Shown here: positions 16,727 through 25,087 of the stretch, piece by piece
Layout: every line of letters starts with the position of its first letter
How positions within the stretch are numbered: position 1 is the first letter of the stretch
Assembly: GCF_937960835.1 (NCBI RefSeq)
Contig: NZ_CALGPC010000006.1
Location: 1 to 64,000, forward strand
Length of the DNA stretch: 64,000 bases
Direction: 5' to 3'
Source: an uncultured Ferrovibrio sp.
Lineage (GTDB): Bacteria > Pseudomonadota > Alphaproteobacteria > Ferrovibrionales > Ferrovibrionaceae
Position numbers and translations under genes: made by a program
The notes under the pieces: generated by a model
The model's database searches: none
What the model was told of the DNA's origin: nothing
What the model saw: only the letters and a program-made list of their open reading frames with translations

Positions 16727-18286
16727 GTGACTGACACCGCCGACATGCCGAAAGCAACGCGCCGTGAATGGATCGGCCTGGCGGTGCTGGCCTTGCCCTG
16801 TCTGCTCTATTCGATGGATCTGACGGTGCTGATCCTTGCGGTGCCGCATCTGAGCGCCGATCTGCAGCCGACCGGCACGCAGCTTCTGTGGATCATGGAC
16901 ATCTACGGCTTCCTCGTCGCCGGCTCTTTGATCACCATGGGAACGCTGGGCGACCGCATCGGCCGCCGCAAGCTGCTGATGATCGGCGGCGCTGCCTTTG
17001 GTCTTACCTCGATTTTCGCGGCTTTCGCCCCCAGCGCCGAGATGCTGATTCTCGCGCGCGCCCTGCTCGGGATTTCTGCAGCGACGCTCGCGCCGTCGAC
17101 GCTGTCGCTGATCCGCAACATGTTCCTCGATCCGAAGCAGCGCACGGTGGCGATCAGCGTGTGGGTTGCAAGCTTCTCGGCCGGCGGCGCGCTGGGGCCG
17201 GTGATCGGTGGCGCATTGCTGGCCTGTTTCTGGTGGGGATCGGTGTTCCTGATCGCCGTGCCGGTGATGGTGCTGCTGCTGACCATCGGGCCGTTCCTGC
17301 TGCCCGAATATCGCGATCCCAATGCCGGCCGCCTCGATATCCGCAGCGCGGTGCTGTCGCTGACTGCTGTGCTGTCGAGCATCTACGGCATCAAGCGCAT
17401 CGCCGCCCATGGCACGGACGAGATCGCGGCCGTGTCGATCATCGCGGGCCTGATTATTGGCGCGCTGTTCGTGCTGCGGCAGCGTAATCTCGCCGATCCG
17501 CTGATCGACGTGCGGCTGTTCCGCATTCCCGCTTTCAGCACGTCGGTAACCTGCAACATCTTCGGCGTCTTCGTTGCCTTCGGCTTTTTCCTGTTCCTGG
17601 CCCAGTATTTCCAGCTGGTGCTGGGCATGGGTCCGCTGGAGGCCGGGTTGTGGACGGCGCCGTCGGGTATCGTCTTCGCCGCCGGCTCGATGGTGGCGCC
17701 GTGGATATTGAGCCGCGTGCGGCCAGGCTATGTGCTGGCCGGCGGCTTTGTCTGTGCGGGGCTGGGCTGCGCGATGCTGGCGCATGCGATCGGCATGCAG
17801 CAGGGATTCGGCATGCTGATGACCGCCTTCATGGTTTTCTGCCTAGGGCTCGCGCCGATCTTCACCCTGACCACCGATGTCATCATTGGCACGGCGCCGC
17901 CCGAGCGTGCTGGCGCGGCATCGGCGATTTCGGAAACCGGCGCGGAATTCGGCGGCGCGATGGGCATTGCGATGCTGGGCAGCATTCTGACCGCCATCTA
18001 TCGCTGGATCATGGCCGATGCCGTGCCAGCAAACGTCGCGCCGGACGCAGCCGAGGCGGCCCGCAATACGCTGGGTGGCGCGCTAACCGCGGCCGCGCAG
18101 TTGCCGGCTGCACAAGGCGAAGCCCTGGCGGCTGCGGCGCGTGCTGCCTTCACCCAGGGTTTCGTGGCCGTTGCTGCCCTCAGCGCGGTCATCGCGGTGG
18201 CAACGGCGATTCTGGCCATGGCTGTGCTGCGCCGCGTCGGCATCCAGAACGGAGAAAAGACCGTTGCTGCAGCATCTGCCGACTGA
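16727..18286 (+). CDS. MFS transporter, 14-TM DHA2 (EmrB/QacA-like)
   Basis: About 519 aa with 14 predicted helices. Motif A is GDRIGRRKLLMIGG between helices 2 and 3, and motif C is GGALGPVIGGALL in helix 5; both mark proton-driven drug exporters. Asp in YSMDLTVLILAVPHL (helix 1) is the D1 motif. Closest in style to SmvA/QacA, which export cationic biocides; the actual substrates are unknown. GTG 16727 with GGGGAG just upstream is the likely start (ATG 16745 is the alternative). No regulator of the usual TetR type is adjacent. Confidence 0.88.
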   Translation: MTDTADMPKATRREWIGLAVLALPCLLYSMDLTVLILAVPHLSADLQPTGTQLLWIMDIYGFLVAGSLITMGTLGDRIGRRKLLMIGGAAFGLTSIFAAFAPSAEMLILARALLGISAATLAPSTLSLIRNMFLDPKQRTVAISVWVASFSAGGALGPVIGGALLACFWWGSVFLIAVPVMVLLLTIGPFLLPEYRDPNAGRLDIRSAVLSLTAVLSSIYGIKRIAAHGTDEIAAVSIIAGLIIGALFVLRQRNLADPLIDVRLFRIPAFSTSVTCNIFGVFVAFGFFLFLAQYFQLVLGMGPLEAGLWTAPSGIVFAAGSMVAPWILSRVRPGYVLAGGFVCAGLGCAMLAHAIGMQQGFGMLMTAFMVFCLGLAPIFTLTTDVIIGTAPPERAGAASAISETGAEFGGAMGIAMLGSILTAIYRWIMADAVPANVAPDAAEAARNTLGGALTAAAQLPAAQGEALAAAARAAFTQGFVAVAALSAVIAVATAILAMAVLRRVGIQNGEKTVAAASAD

Positions 18287-18417
18287 TCGTCATCCTCTTC
18301 CATCCATGCTCAGCTAACCGCCAAATTTGCTTCATCGGCTGCGGAATAGTCACATCAGTCCGTGGAACAGGGAGGCGCGGCAGGCGGTTTGGACGAGTAT
18401 CGTCATTCCGCTCCGGG

Positions 18418-18801
18418 ATGACGTTGTTCAGGCGAAAGCAGCCCTTGCAAAAGACGGTCTTGATTGTGGAAGACGAATTCCTGATCGCGATGGACCTCAC
18501 GCTGTTGCTGGAGGGACATGGCTGGCGGATCATCGGGCCAGTCGCGAGCGTATCGGCAGCACTCAGCCTGATGGAGGACGAGCGGCCCATGGTCGCGCTG
18601 CTCGATGTCAATCTTGGACATGAACTGGTCACGCCGGTGGCCGAGAGCCTGAAGGCGCGCGACATCCCGTTTGCGCTGGCCAGCGCTTATGACAGGCCCG
18701 AACAATTCGGCGGCCAGGTGCTGGCCGACGTGCCTAATATCGGCAAGCCGATCAATGAACAGCGCCTGCTGGCCACACTGGCGCGGCTGACGGAGGCTTG
18801 A
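18418..18801 (+). CDS. Orphan CheY-like response regulator
   Basis: The 127-aa receiver has acidic residues in IVEDEFLIAMDLTLLLEGHG, the phospho-acceptor Asp in VALLDVNLG and the lysine in NIGKPINEQ. The VEDEFLIA opening and the DVNLG active site are typical of receivers paired with HWE/HisKA_2 kinases in alphaproteobacteria. No kinase is adjacent. The start is uncertain (weak ribosome site; basic leader MTLFRRKQPLQK). Its stop codon sits in the first unit of a 15-bp triplicate. Confidence 0.82.
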   Translation: MTLFRRKQPLQKTVLIVEDEFLIAMDLTLLLEGHGWRIIGPVASVSAALSLMEDERPMVALLDVNLGHELVTPVAESLKARDIPFALASAYDRPEQFGGQVLADVPNIGKPINEQRLLATLARLTEA

Positions 18802-18839
18802 ACTTCTGGGGCTTGAACTTCAGGGGCTTGAACTTCAGG
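18795..18839 (+). repeat. 15-bp tandem repeat x3 on a stop codon
   Basis: GGCTTGAACTTCNGG occurs at 18795-18809 (N=T), 18810-18824 and 18825-18839 (N=A). The first copy carries TGA at 18799-18801, the stop of the response regulator. The array ends 8 bp before the stop of the convergent kinase-like gene. Confidence 0.97.
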
Positions 18840-18847
18840 GCTGAGAC

Positions 18848-19696
18848 TTAGTTTTCCGCTGCTTCAGCCTGCGCAAGGGCGCGGCCGATGGCCTGATCGG
18901 CCGCAACAGCCTGACGAACATCGCGTCCCGCATGAGGCGCGATCCAGCGCGCCAGTGCCAGCAGCCAGGCCATGCGTCGCCGCAGGCGCTGTAACGCGGC
19001 GCGGCTTTTGGGGCTGGCCTGCGCGATCATCACGGCGGCTTGCGCGCTGATGCGCGGCAGTCCCGGCGCGCGGTCATAACGGGTCAGGGAATACAGAAAG
19101 AGCAGCAGATCGCGGGCCTGCCGGTCTGCCAGCGTCATGCGGTCAAGGCCGTGATCTTCGAGGTCGAGCAAACCCGGCTGGCCATCCTGCCAACAGAAAT
19201 TGCGGATCTGGGCGCCGCCATGCCAATGACCGGCGGCATGCAGCCGGGTCAGCAAGGTGCCCGCAGACGCGATGAAGCGCCAGCGCTTGTCATCATCCCT
19301 GGTGGCATGCAGCAACGGCTCCAAAGCCTGGCCGGCATCGCCCAGCACCAGATACTGATCGGTGCAGGCAACGACCTCCGGCACGGGGAAGCCAGCCTGC
19401 GACAGCATGCGAATGGCCGAGGCCTCCTGGGCAAGGCCGGCCGGGCCCACCAGCTGACGCGCAGGCAGCAGAATGGGAAGTGCGAAGACACGGGCAATGC
19501 CTGTCTGCATCAGCACCGAGGAACGCAGCCGCGGCACGCCCGGCCGCTTGATCCATAGCTTCCGGCCGCCATAGGTCAGCGAGAAGACGCGATCGCGGGC
19601 GGTAGCGCTGAGACTGGCGATCAGATCGAGAAGATCCTGCGGGATCGCGTCAGATGAAGGCGATGGGCCGCTATGCAGCGACGGCGTTGCGGTCAT
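18848..19696 (-). CDS. Lipopolysaccharide-kinase-like (WaaP/Kdo kinase) protein
   Basis: About 282 aa with a protein-kinase-like fold. The ATP-lobe lysine is probably in RKLWIKRPG. The catalytic loop is HWHGGAQIRNFCW, matching the H-G-x(4)-N pattern of WaaP/InaA enzymes. The metal-binding segment is LLDLEDHG. Family members phosphorylate sugars of the LPS inner core at the cytoplasmic face. The start at 19696 (MTATPSLH) is chosen; a longer frame adds 47 residues without homology character. The gene runs in the same direction as the DUF1499 and COG0523 genes, which may form one unit. Confidence 0.7.
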   Translation of the reverse strand: MTATPSLHSGPSPSSDAIPQDLLDLIASLSATARDRVFSLTYGGRKLWIKRPGVPRLRSSVLMQTGIARVFALPILLPARQLVGPAGLAQEASAIRMLSQAGFPVPEVVACTDQYLVLGDAGQALEPLLHATRDDDKRWRFIASAGTLLTRLHAAGHWHGGAQIRNFCWQDGQPGLLDLEDHGLDRMTLADRQARDLLLFLYSLTRYDRAPGLPRISAQAAVMIAQASPKSRAALQRLRRRMAWLLALARWIAPHAGRDVRQAVAADQAIGRALAQAEAAEN

Positions 19697-19775
19697 CGCG
19701 AATAACTCTTTTGCCGATAAAGGTGCTTTTGCCGACGACGCGTGTGAGATGCCAGTGCAATCATGCTGCGGCTTT

Positions 19776-20204
19776 TTACATCCTTTGGTCCGCCTGCTCC
19801 AGCCGCGCAGGCAAAGCCGCCAGCCAGCGTTTGACACGGTCGCGGTTCACGCTGGAGTTTTGCCAGCCGTATTTTGAGCGGCTGAAGATCGCCAGCGTGC
19901 TGCGGCTGGCGCTGCCATTGGCATCGCGAACAGGGAGGATTTCGACGGAGATCAGATCTGGAAGGCGGAAAAACCCTCTGCGCTGGACCAGATCGAAACG
20001 CAGGCCATCGGCGCTCGTCTCGCCCCAGGTAATATGCGGCTCCTCGGCGAGGACGGCACGCAAGGCGTCCTTCAGACGCTGCGGCGGAACGTCGTATTCC
20101 GGCGCTACCCGATGTGGTGGCAGCCAGGCGAATCCCCGCGGACTGATCCAGCACTGATTGCCGGGCTGAACCTGCGCCAGCTGACGCAAGTCGATCAACG
20201 TCAT
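19776..20204 (-). CDS. DUF1499 family protein
   Basis: The 142-aa protein's second half carries the family signature: a strand pair FRLPDLISVEILPV followed by STLAIFSRSKYGWQNSSVNRDRV. This matches the R-S-x-S-R/K-Y-G motif of DUF1499, whose function is unknown. There is no signal peptide. Its ATG overlaps the stop of the COG0523 gene (ATGA at 20201-20204), showing translational coupling and a shared operon. Confidence 0.78.
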   Translation of the reverse strand: MTLIDLRQLAQVQPGNQCWISPRGFAWLPPHRVAPEYDVPPQRLKDALRAVLAEEPHITWGETSADGLRFDLVQRRGFFRLPDLISVEILPVRDANGSASRSTLAIFSRSKYGWQNSSVNRDRVKRWLAALPARLEQADQRM

Positions 20205-21367
20205 GCTGCGTTCACCGGCGGTTCGGCCTGGCGCAGCGCCGATAGCGTCTGCTCGATCACCTCGCGCGGAAGGTCGCGGGTGATGAAGACGATCCGGCTG
20301 CGGCGATCCTCGTCGGGCCAGGCGGGAATGGTGGCTGGCGGGTGAAACAGGTGCTGCACGCCATGGACCACCACCGGACGGTCTACGCCGGTGACATTCA
20401 CCAGGCCTTTCACGCGCAGCAGATTGTCGCCGCGATAGGCGGCGAGGAGATCGAGCCAGGTGGCCAGCGTGTTCCAGTCGAAGGGCTCGTCGAAGGTGAG
20501 ACAGAAGGCCTGGATCGAAGCATCGTGGCGGTTGACGTCATGCGGGTCCTGGCCACCCCCCGCGTCATGATGATGGTCATGATCATGGTGATGATTGTGG
20601 CCGTGACGGTGATCATGGTCGTGGTCATGACCGTGATCGTGATCGTGATCGTGATCGTGATCGTGATGATGGTGGTGCCCGCCCTCATAGGCCTCGGCGC
20701 GCAGCCAGTTCTGCACATCGAAAGTCTTGGTCGCCGGGTCGTACAGGCCGGCATTGAAAAGCTGCTTCGGCGCAATATCGCCATTGATCGCCGTGAGGAT
20801 CGGCGCGCCGGGGTTGAGATGACTGAGGCGATGGCGCAGGCGCTGAACCGTTTTCTGCTCGGCGACATCGACCTTGCTCAGCACCAGGCGATCGGCCACG
20901 GCCGCCTGCTTGACCGCTTCCTTGTGGCGATCCAGCGTGCCATCGCCGTTGACGGCATCGACCAGGGTGACGACGCTTTCCAGGCGGCAGCGCTCGGCGA
21001 CGACCGGATCGGTCATCAGCGTGTGCAGGACAGGCGCCGGATCGGCAAGGCCGGTCGTCTCGATCACGACGCGACGGAAGGGCCTGATCTCGCCGCGGTC
21101 TCGCTTGGCCGTGAGGTCGCGGAAGGTGTTGACCAGATCGCCGCGCACGGTGCAGCACAGGCAGCCCGAATTGAGCAGAACAGTGTCCTCACTGCTGGAG
21201 GCGATCAGCGCATGATCCAGCCCGATCTCACCGAACTCATTGACGATCACGGCGGTCTCACCCATGTCCGGGTGGCGCAGCAGGCGGTTCAGCAGGGTGC
21301 TTTTACCGGCGCCGAGAAAACCGGTGATGACGGAAACGGGAATGCGCGGATCAATCTGCTCGGACAT
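20201..21367 (-). CDS. COG0523 GTPase metallochaperone (CobW/ZigA-like), His-rich
   Basis: The 388-aa GTPase has Walker A GFLGAGKST (residues 16-24), the metal-binding GCLCC motif (about 68-72), Walker B ETTGLADPAP and the base-specificity motif SKVD. Between the GTPase and the CobW_C domain is a ~40-residue His/Asp/Gly tract (about 230-270) encoded by a near-perfect 6-bp repeat (20623-20672). Such tracts bind or store zinc or cobalt. CobW_C ends with ITRDLPREVIEQTL. A zinc-handling role is likely; cobalamin is possible, since cobS/cobT are in the window but 16 kb away. GAGGAG precedes the start. Confidence 0.88.
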   Translation of the reverse strand: MSEQIDPRIPVSVITGFLGAGKSTLLNRLLRHPDMGETAVIVNEFGEIGLDHALIASSSEDTVLLNSGCLCCTVRGDLVNTFRDLTAKRDRGEIRPFRRVVIETTGLADPAPVLHTLMTDPVVAERCRLESVVTLVDAVNGDGTLDRHKEAVKQAAVADRLVLSKVDVAEQKTVQRLRHRLSHLNPGAPILTAINGDIAPKQLFNAGLYDPATKTFDVQNWLRAEAYEGGHHHHHDHDHDHDHDHGHDHDHDHRHGHNHHHDHDHHHDAGGGQDPHDVNRHDASIQAFCLTFDEPFDWNTLATWLDLLAAYRGDNLLRVKGLVNVTGVDRPVVVHGVQHLFHPPATIPAWPDEDRRSRIVFITRDLPREVIEQTLSALRQAEPPVNAA

Positions 21368-21433
21368 GACTAGCTCCTCGGAAGCCGGTCATTATGTCGT
21401 ATCCGAGCCGGGGGATGTCCAGTGCCTTGGCGC

Positions 21434-22744
21434 CTACAAGGTCCAGTATTTGAGGCTTTCCGGAATGGCCTGGTTGCGCCAGATGCCTTTGAGGTCGGCG
21501 ACGAGACCGCCCGGCTTGAGCAGCCTGGCCAGCCCGGTAGGCGTCATCTCGCGATAGGCCTGATGCGGCACGGCGGCAACGATGGCGTCGCAGCCGCCGA
21601 TCTGGTCCAGCTTGGGCGTCAGCATGATGCCGTATTCATGCTGGGCTTCGTCAGGATTGGCCAGCGGGTCATGGACGATCACCCGATGGCCAAGCTGGCG
21701 CAGATGGACGATCAGGTCGGCCACCTTGGAATTGCGCAGATCCGGCACATCTTCCTTGAAGGTCAGGCCCAGCACCAGGATCTGGCTGCCGGGGGCGATG
21801 CGGGCTGAGACGCAATCGCCGATATAGCGGCTCATGCCGTCATTGATGGCGCGGCCCGACAGGATGATACGGGCATGATGGCCAAGCTCCTCGGCCCGGT
21901 GCGCCAGGTAATAGGGGTCGACACCGATGCAATGGCCGCCGACCAGGCCGGGCTGGAACTTGAGGAAATTCCATTTGGTACCGGCGGCTTCCAGCACGTC
22001 GTAGGTCGAGATGCCCATCTTGCCGAAGATCATGGTGATCTCGTTGACGAAGGCGATGTTGATGTCGCGCTGGGCATTCTCGATCACCTTGGCGGCCTCG
22101 GCCGTCTTGATGTTCGGCGCCAGATGGATGCCGCCCGTAGTGATCTGGCCATAGATGTCGGCCAGCTTCGCGGCCACGTCCGGGGTCTGCCCCGCCACCA
22201 CCTTGGTGATCTTGTCGACGGTATGCACCTTGTCGCCCGGATTGATGCGTTCGGGCGAGTAGCCAAGGAAGAAATCCTTGCCGCAGGTCAGGCCGGATTC
22301 GGCCTCCAGAATCGGGCCGCAGATCTCTTCGGTGACGCCAGGATAGACGGTGCTTTCATAGACCACGATGGCGCCGGGCACGGGATTGCGGGCCAGGGCC
22401 TGGCCGACGGTGCGCGACGCAGAGCGGACCGGGCCGAGATCAGGCTGGTTCTGGGCGTCTACAGGCGTCGGCACGGTGACGATATAGACCGCATGGCCCG
22501 GCAGGTCGGCCGGGTCGGCCGACAGGCGCAGGCTGCTGCTGCGCAGCGCTTCGGCGTCCGCCTCTTTGGTACGGTCGATACCGGTGCGCAATTCATCCAC
22601 CCGGCCCCGATCGATGTCGAAGCCCAGCACCGGAAAATGCTTGGCCAGCGCCAAGGCCAGCGGCAGCCCCACATAGCCAAGGCCGATCACGGCAAGCGAT
22701 GCAGCCTGAAGTGGGGCAGGGTTTGGGGATTTTGCAGCTGGCAC
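21434..22744 (-). CDS. Nucleotide-sugar 6-dehydrogenase (WbpA/TviB type)
   Basis: The 436-aa enzyme oxidises UDP-GlcNAc or UDP-GalNAc to the uronic acid with 2 NAD+. It has the N-terminal Rossmann motif VIGLGYVGLPLALALA, VPTPVDAQNQPDL, and YESTVYPGVTEEICGPIL. The catalytic Cys is in GGHCIGVDPYYLA (near 270), and the C-terminal domain has LGLTFKEDVPDLRNS. The Cys-Ile-Gly-Val-Asp-Pro-Tyr-Tyr string is that of the N-acetylated substrate branch. It supplies a uronic acid for surface polysaccharide and is divergent from the glycosyltransferase gene. Confidence 0.92.
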   Translation of the reverse strand: MPAAKSPNPAPLQAASLAVIGLGYVGLPLALALAKHFPVLGFDIDRGRVDELRTGIDRTKEADAEALRSSSLRLSADPADLPGHAVYIVTVPTPVDAQNQPDLGPVRSASRTVGQALARNPVPGAIVVYESTVYPGVTEEICGPILEAESGLTCGKDFFLGYSPERINPGDKVHTVDKITKVVAGQTPDVAAKLADIYGQITTGGIHLAPNIKTAEAAKVIENAQRDINIAFVNEITMIFGKMGISTYDVLEAAGTKWNFLKFQPGLVGGHCIGVDPYYLAHRAEELGHHARIILSGRAINDGMSRYIGDCVSARIAPGSQILVLGLTFKEDVPDLRNSKVADLIVHLRQLGHRVIVHDPLANPDEAQHEYGIMLTPKLDQIGGCDAIVAAVPHQAYREMTPTGLARLLKPGGLVADLKGIWRNQAIPESLKYWTL

Positions 22745-22870
22745 GCGATTAGCCTCAGAATGGCGTCGCGACGGGGGTAGCGTGCCTATCCTGCCCTGTC
22801 AATGAACGGCGCCGTGAATGGTGGCGGTCGCTGGCTTGACCCATGGGGAAGAGCAGGATAGAGCCCGGGC

Positions 22871-24034
22871 ATGTCCCGCCGGCTGCTCTTCGCCGTCCAA
22901 GAGGCGCTTTTTTTCACGACCCATCGGCTGCCCATCGCCCAGGCGATGCGCGCGCGCGGCTGGGAGATCCATGTCGCTGCGCCAAATGATCCGGCCATCG
23001 CAGCCAAGCTGCAGCAGCAGGGATTTGTGTTTCATCCCATTCCTCTGGCGCGTGGCGCCCGCGACATTGTTGCCGAACTGCGGCTGATCGCGGCGATGGT
23101 GGGCTTGTTCAGGCGGGTAAAGCCCGACCTTCTGCATCTGGTTTCGATCAAGCCGGTGATCTGGGGCGGGCTGGTGGCGCGTCTGCTGCGCGTGCCGGCC
23201 GTGGTGCACGCGATCACCGGACTGGGCTTTCTTTTCATCCGCGATGGCGAAGATGGCGGCCTGCTGCGCCGCGTGATCCAGTGTCTCTACCGGTTTGCGC
23301 TTCATCACCGCAATTGCGTCGCAATTTTCCAGAACGGCGACGACCTCGCCTTGTTCGAAGCGCGCGGCATGGTTCCATCTGACCGGTGGGTGATGATCCG
23401 CGGCTGCGGCGTGGACATGAACGTGTTCGCCGCGCGGCCCGAGCCGCCGATCGATGAAGGGCATCCGCCGGTGGTGATGTTTCCCGCGCGGCTGCTTGGC
23501 GACAAGGGCGTGCGCGAATTCGTTGCCGCCGCGCGACTGCTGCAAGGCGAAGGCGTGACGGCGCGCTTCGTGCTGGTCGGGCGGCGCGCCCCCGATAACC
23601 CGACCGATATCGGCGAGACAGCCTTACAGGAATGGATTGCCCGCGGCATCGAATACTGGGGCTATGCCGAGGATATGCCCGGCATGCTGGCGCGGGCGCA
23701 TATCATCGTGCTGCCTTCCTATCGCGAAGGCCTGCCGCGCGGGCTGATCGAAGCCGCAGCGGTGGGACGGGCCATCGTCACCACCAATGTCCCTGGATGC
23801 CGCGAAGTTGTGCGGCATGGCGAGAATGGCCTGCTGGTGCCGGTGCGCGATGGCGCGGCGACGGCAGAAGCAATCCGCCGGCTGCTGAACGACGGCGAAT
23901 TGCGTCAGCGCCTTGCGCGGCGCGGACGCGCCATCGCCGAGGCGGAATTCTCCGTCGAGCATTTCGTCGCAGCGAGTCTGGCCGCCTATGACCGGGTTCT
24001 CGCCACCGCTGATGCTGCCAAGGGAGCCGGGTGA
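22871..24034 (+). CDS. Glycosyltransferase family 4
   Basis: The 387-aa GT-B enzyme is cytoplasmic and probably membrane-peripheral. The C-terminal donor domain has FPARLLGDKGVREFVAAARLL and the E-x7-E motif in REGLPRGLIEAAAVGRAIV. The N-terminal part (LLHLVSIKPVIWGGLVAR) resembles PglA/WbnE-type enzymes that add a second GalNAc or GlcNAc to a lipid-linked sugar. It comes first in a three-gene run with the initiating transferase (overlapping stop/start) and the 4,6-dehydratase. Confidence 0.88.
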   Translation: MSRRLLFAVQEALFFTTHRLPIAQAMRARGWEIHVAAPNDPAIAAKLQQQGFVFHPIPLARGARDIVAELRLIAAMVGLFRRVKPDLLHLVSIKPVIWGGLVARLLRVPAVVHAITGLGFLFIRDGEDGGLLRRVIQCLYRFALHHRNCVAIFQNGDDLALFEARGMVPSDRWVMIRGCGVDMNVFAARPEPPIDEGHPPVVMFPARLLGDKGVREFVAAARLLQGEGVTARFVLVGRRAPDNPTDIGETALQEWIARGIEYWGYAEDMPGMLARAHIIVLPSYREGLPRGLIEAAAVGRAIVTTNVPGCREVVRHGENGLLVPVRDGAATAEAIRRLLNDGELRQRLARRGRAIAEAEFSVEHFVAASLAAYDRVLATADAAKGAG

Positions 24035-25053
24035 TGACGGCGGAATTTTCCTGGGCCTTGGCGCTGGCCTTTGCCGCCGCAACCGGGGGTGGCGTTTTCC
24101 TTGCCATGGGGCCCGCGATTGCCTGGCTGAAGCGCCGCGCGGTGTGGGACATTCCCAATGCGCGTTCCAGCCATAGCGAGAAGACGCCTCGTGGCGGCGG
24201 CATCGTGGTTTCGACCGCCGTTATCCTGGCCTCGGCTATCTGGTTCACTCTTTGCCCGGACGAGGCGGCGGCACTGGTGCTGGTTGGCGCCGCAGCGCTG
24301 GCACTCATCTCATGGATCGACGACCGCCGGCCGGGGGGATTGCCCGCCTGGTTCCGGCTGGGTGCCCAGGCTCTGGCAGTTTTCGCCGTGCTGGCATTCC
24401 TGCCCGAAGAGCAGCGCATCGCCGAAGCCTGGCTGCCGCTTTGGCTCGAACGGCTGCTCTGCTTCCTGGCATGGTTGTGGTTCACGAACCTGTTCAACTT
24501 CATGGACGGGATCAATGGAATTGCGGGCCTGGAGACGGTGTCCATCGGCATCGGCACCGCTGTCGTTCAGTTCCTCGCCGGACCCGCGCCTCTTGCCGGC
24601 CTGGCCCTGATCCTTGCGGGCGGGGGGCTCGGCTTCCTGCCCTGGAACTGGAACCGGTCCAAAGTTTTTCTGGGTGATGTCGGCAGTGTGCCGCTGGGCT
24701 TTCTGCTCGGCTGGCTGCTGCTGGGCCTGTCGATGACGGGGCAATGGGCTATCGCGTTGATATTGCTGATGTTTTACTGGATGGATGCGACTGTTACGTT
24801 GATCCGGCGCCTGTGGCGCGGAGAAAAGGTCTGGCAGGCGCATCGCAGCCATTTCTACCAGCAAGGGACCGACAAGCTGGGCTCGCATGTGGCGGTGACT
24901 TGGCGGATTGCTGCGCTGAATGTCCTGCTGATCGGCCTTGCCGCCGTGGCAGCATCGGGCTGGCCGCAAGACGTGCTTGGCGTGCTGACGGCGGCAATCG
25001 CGGCAGCGCTACTGTGCAGGCATTTCGCGATGACGGCAAAGCGAGTAGAATGA
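24034..25053 (+). CDS. Undecaprenyl-phosphate sugar-1-phosphate transferase (WecA/WbpL-like)
   Basis: About 339 aa with 10-11 membrane helices. The PNPT catalytic aspartates are in WIDDRRPGG and NFMDGINGIAG, with FLGDVGSVPLGFL further on. HRSHFYQQ is the cytoplasmic His-box seen in WbpL/WecA enzymes. It starts O-antigen or capsule repeat assembly by moving a HexNAc-phosphate onto undecaprenyl phosphate. ATG 24034 overlaps the upstream TGA by one base; GTG 24031 is an alternative with a 4-base overlap. Either way it is coupled to the GT4 gene. Confidence 0.9.
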   Translation: MTAEFSWALALAFAAATGGGVFLAMGPAIAWLKRRAVWDIPNARSSHSEKTPRGGGIVVSTAVILASAIWFTLCPDEAAALVLVGAAALALISWIDDRRPGGLPAWFRLGAQALAVFAVLAFLPEEQRIAEAWLPLWLERLLCFLAWLWFTNLFNFMDGINGIAGLETVSIGIGTAVVQFLAGPAPLAGLALILAGGGLGFLPWNWNRSKVFLGDVGSVPLGFLLGWLLLGLSMTGQWAIALILLMFYWMDATVTLIRRLWRGEKVWQAHRSHFYQQGTDKLGSHVAVTWRIAALNVLLIGLAAVAASGWPQDVLGVLTAAIAAALLCRHFAMTAKRVE

Positions 25054-25087
25054 TGTTTTCGAGTAACGACGGCGGGTAGCGATCGCT

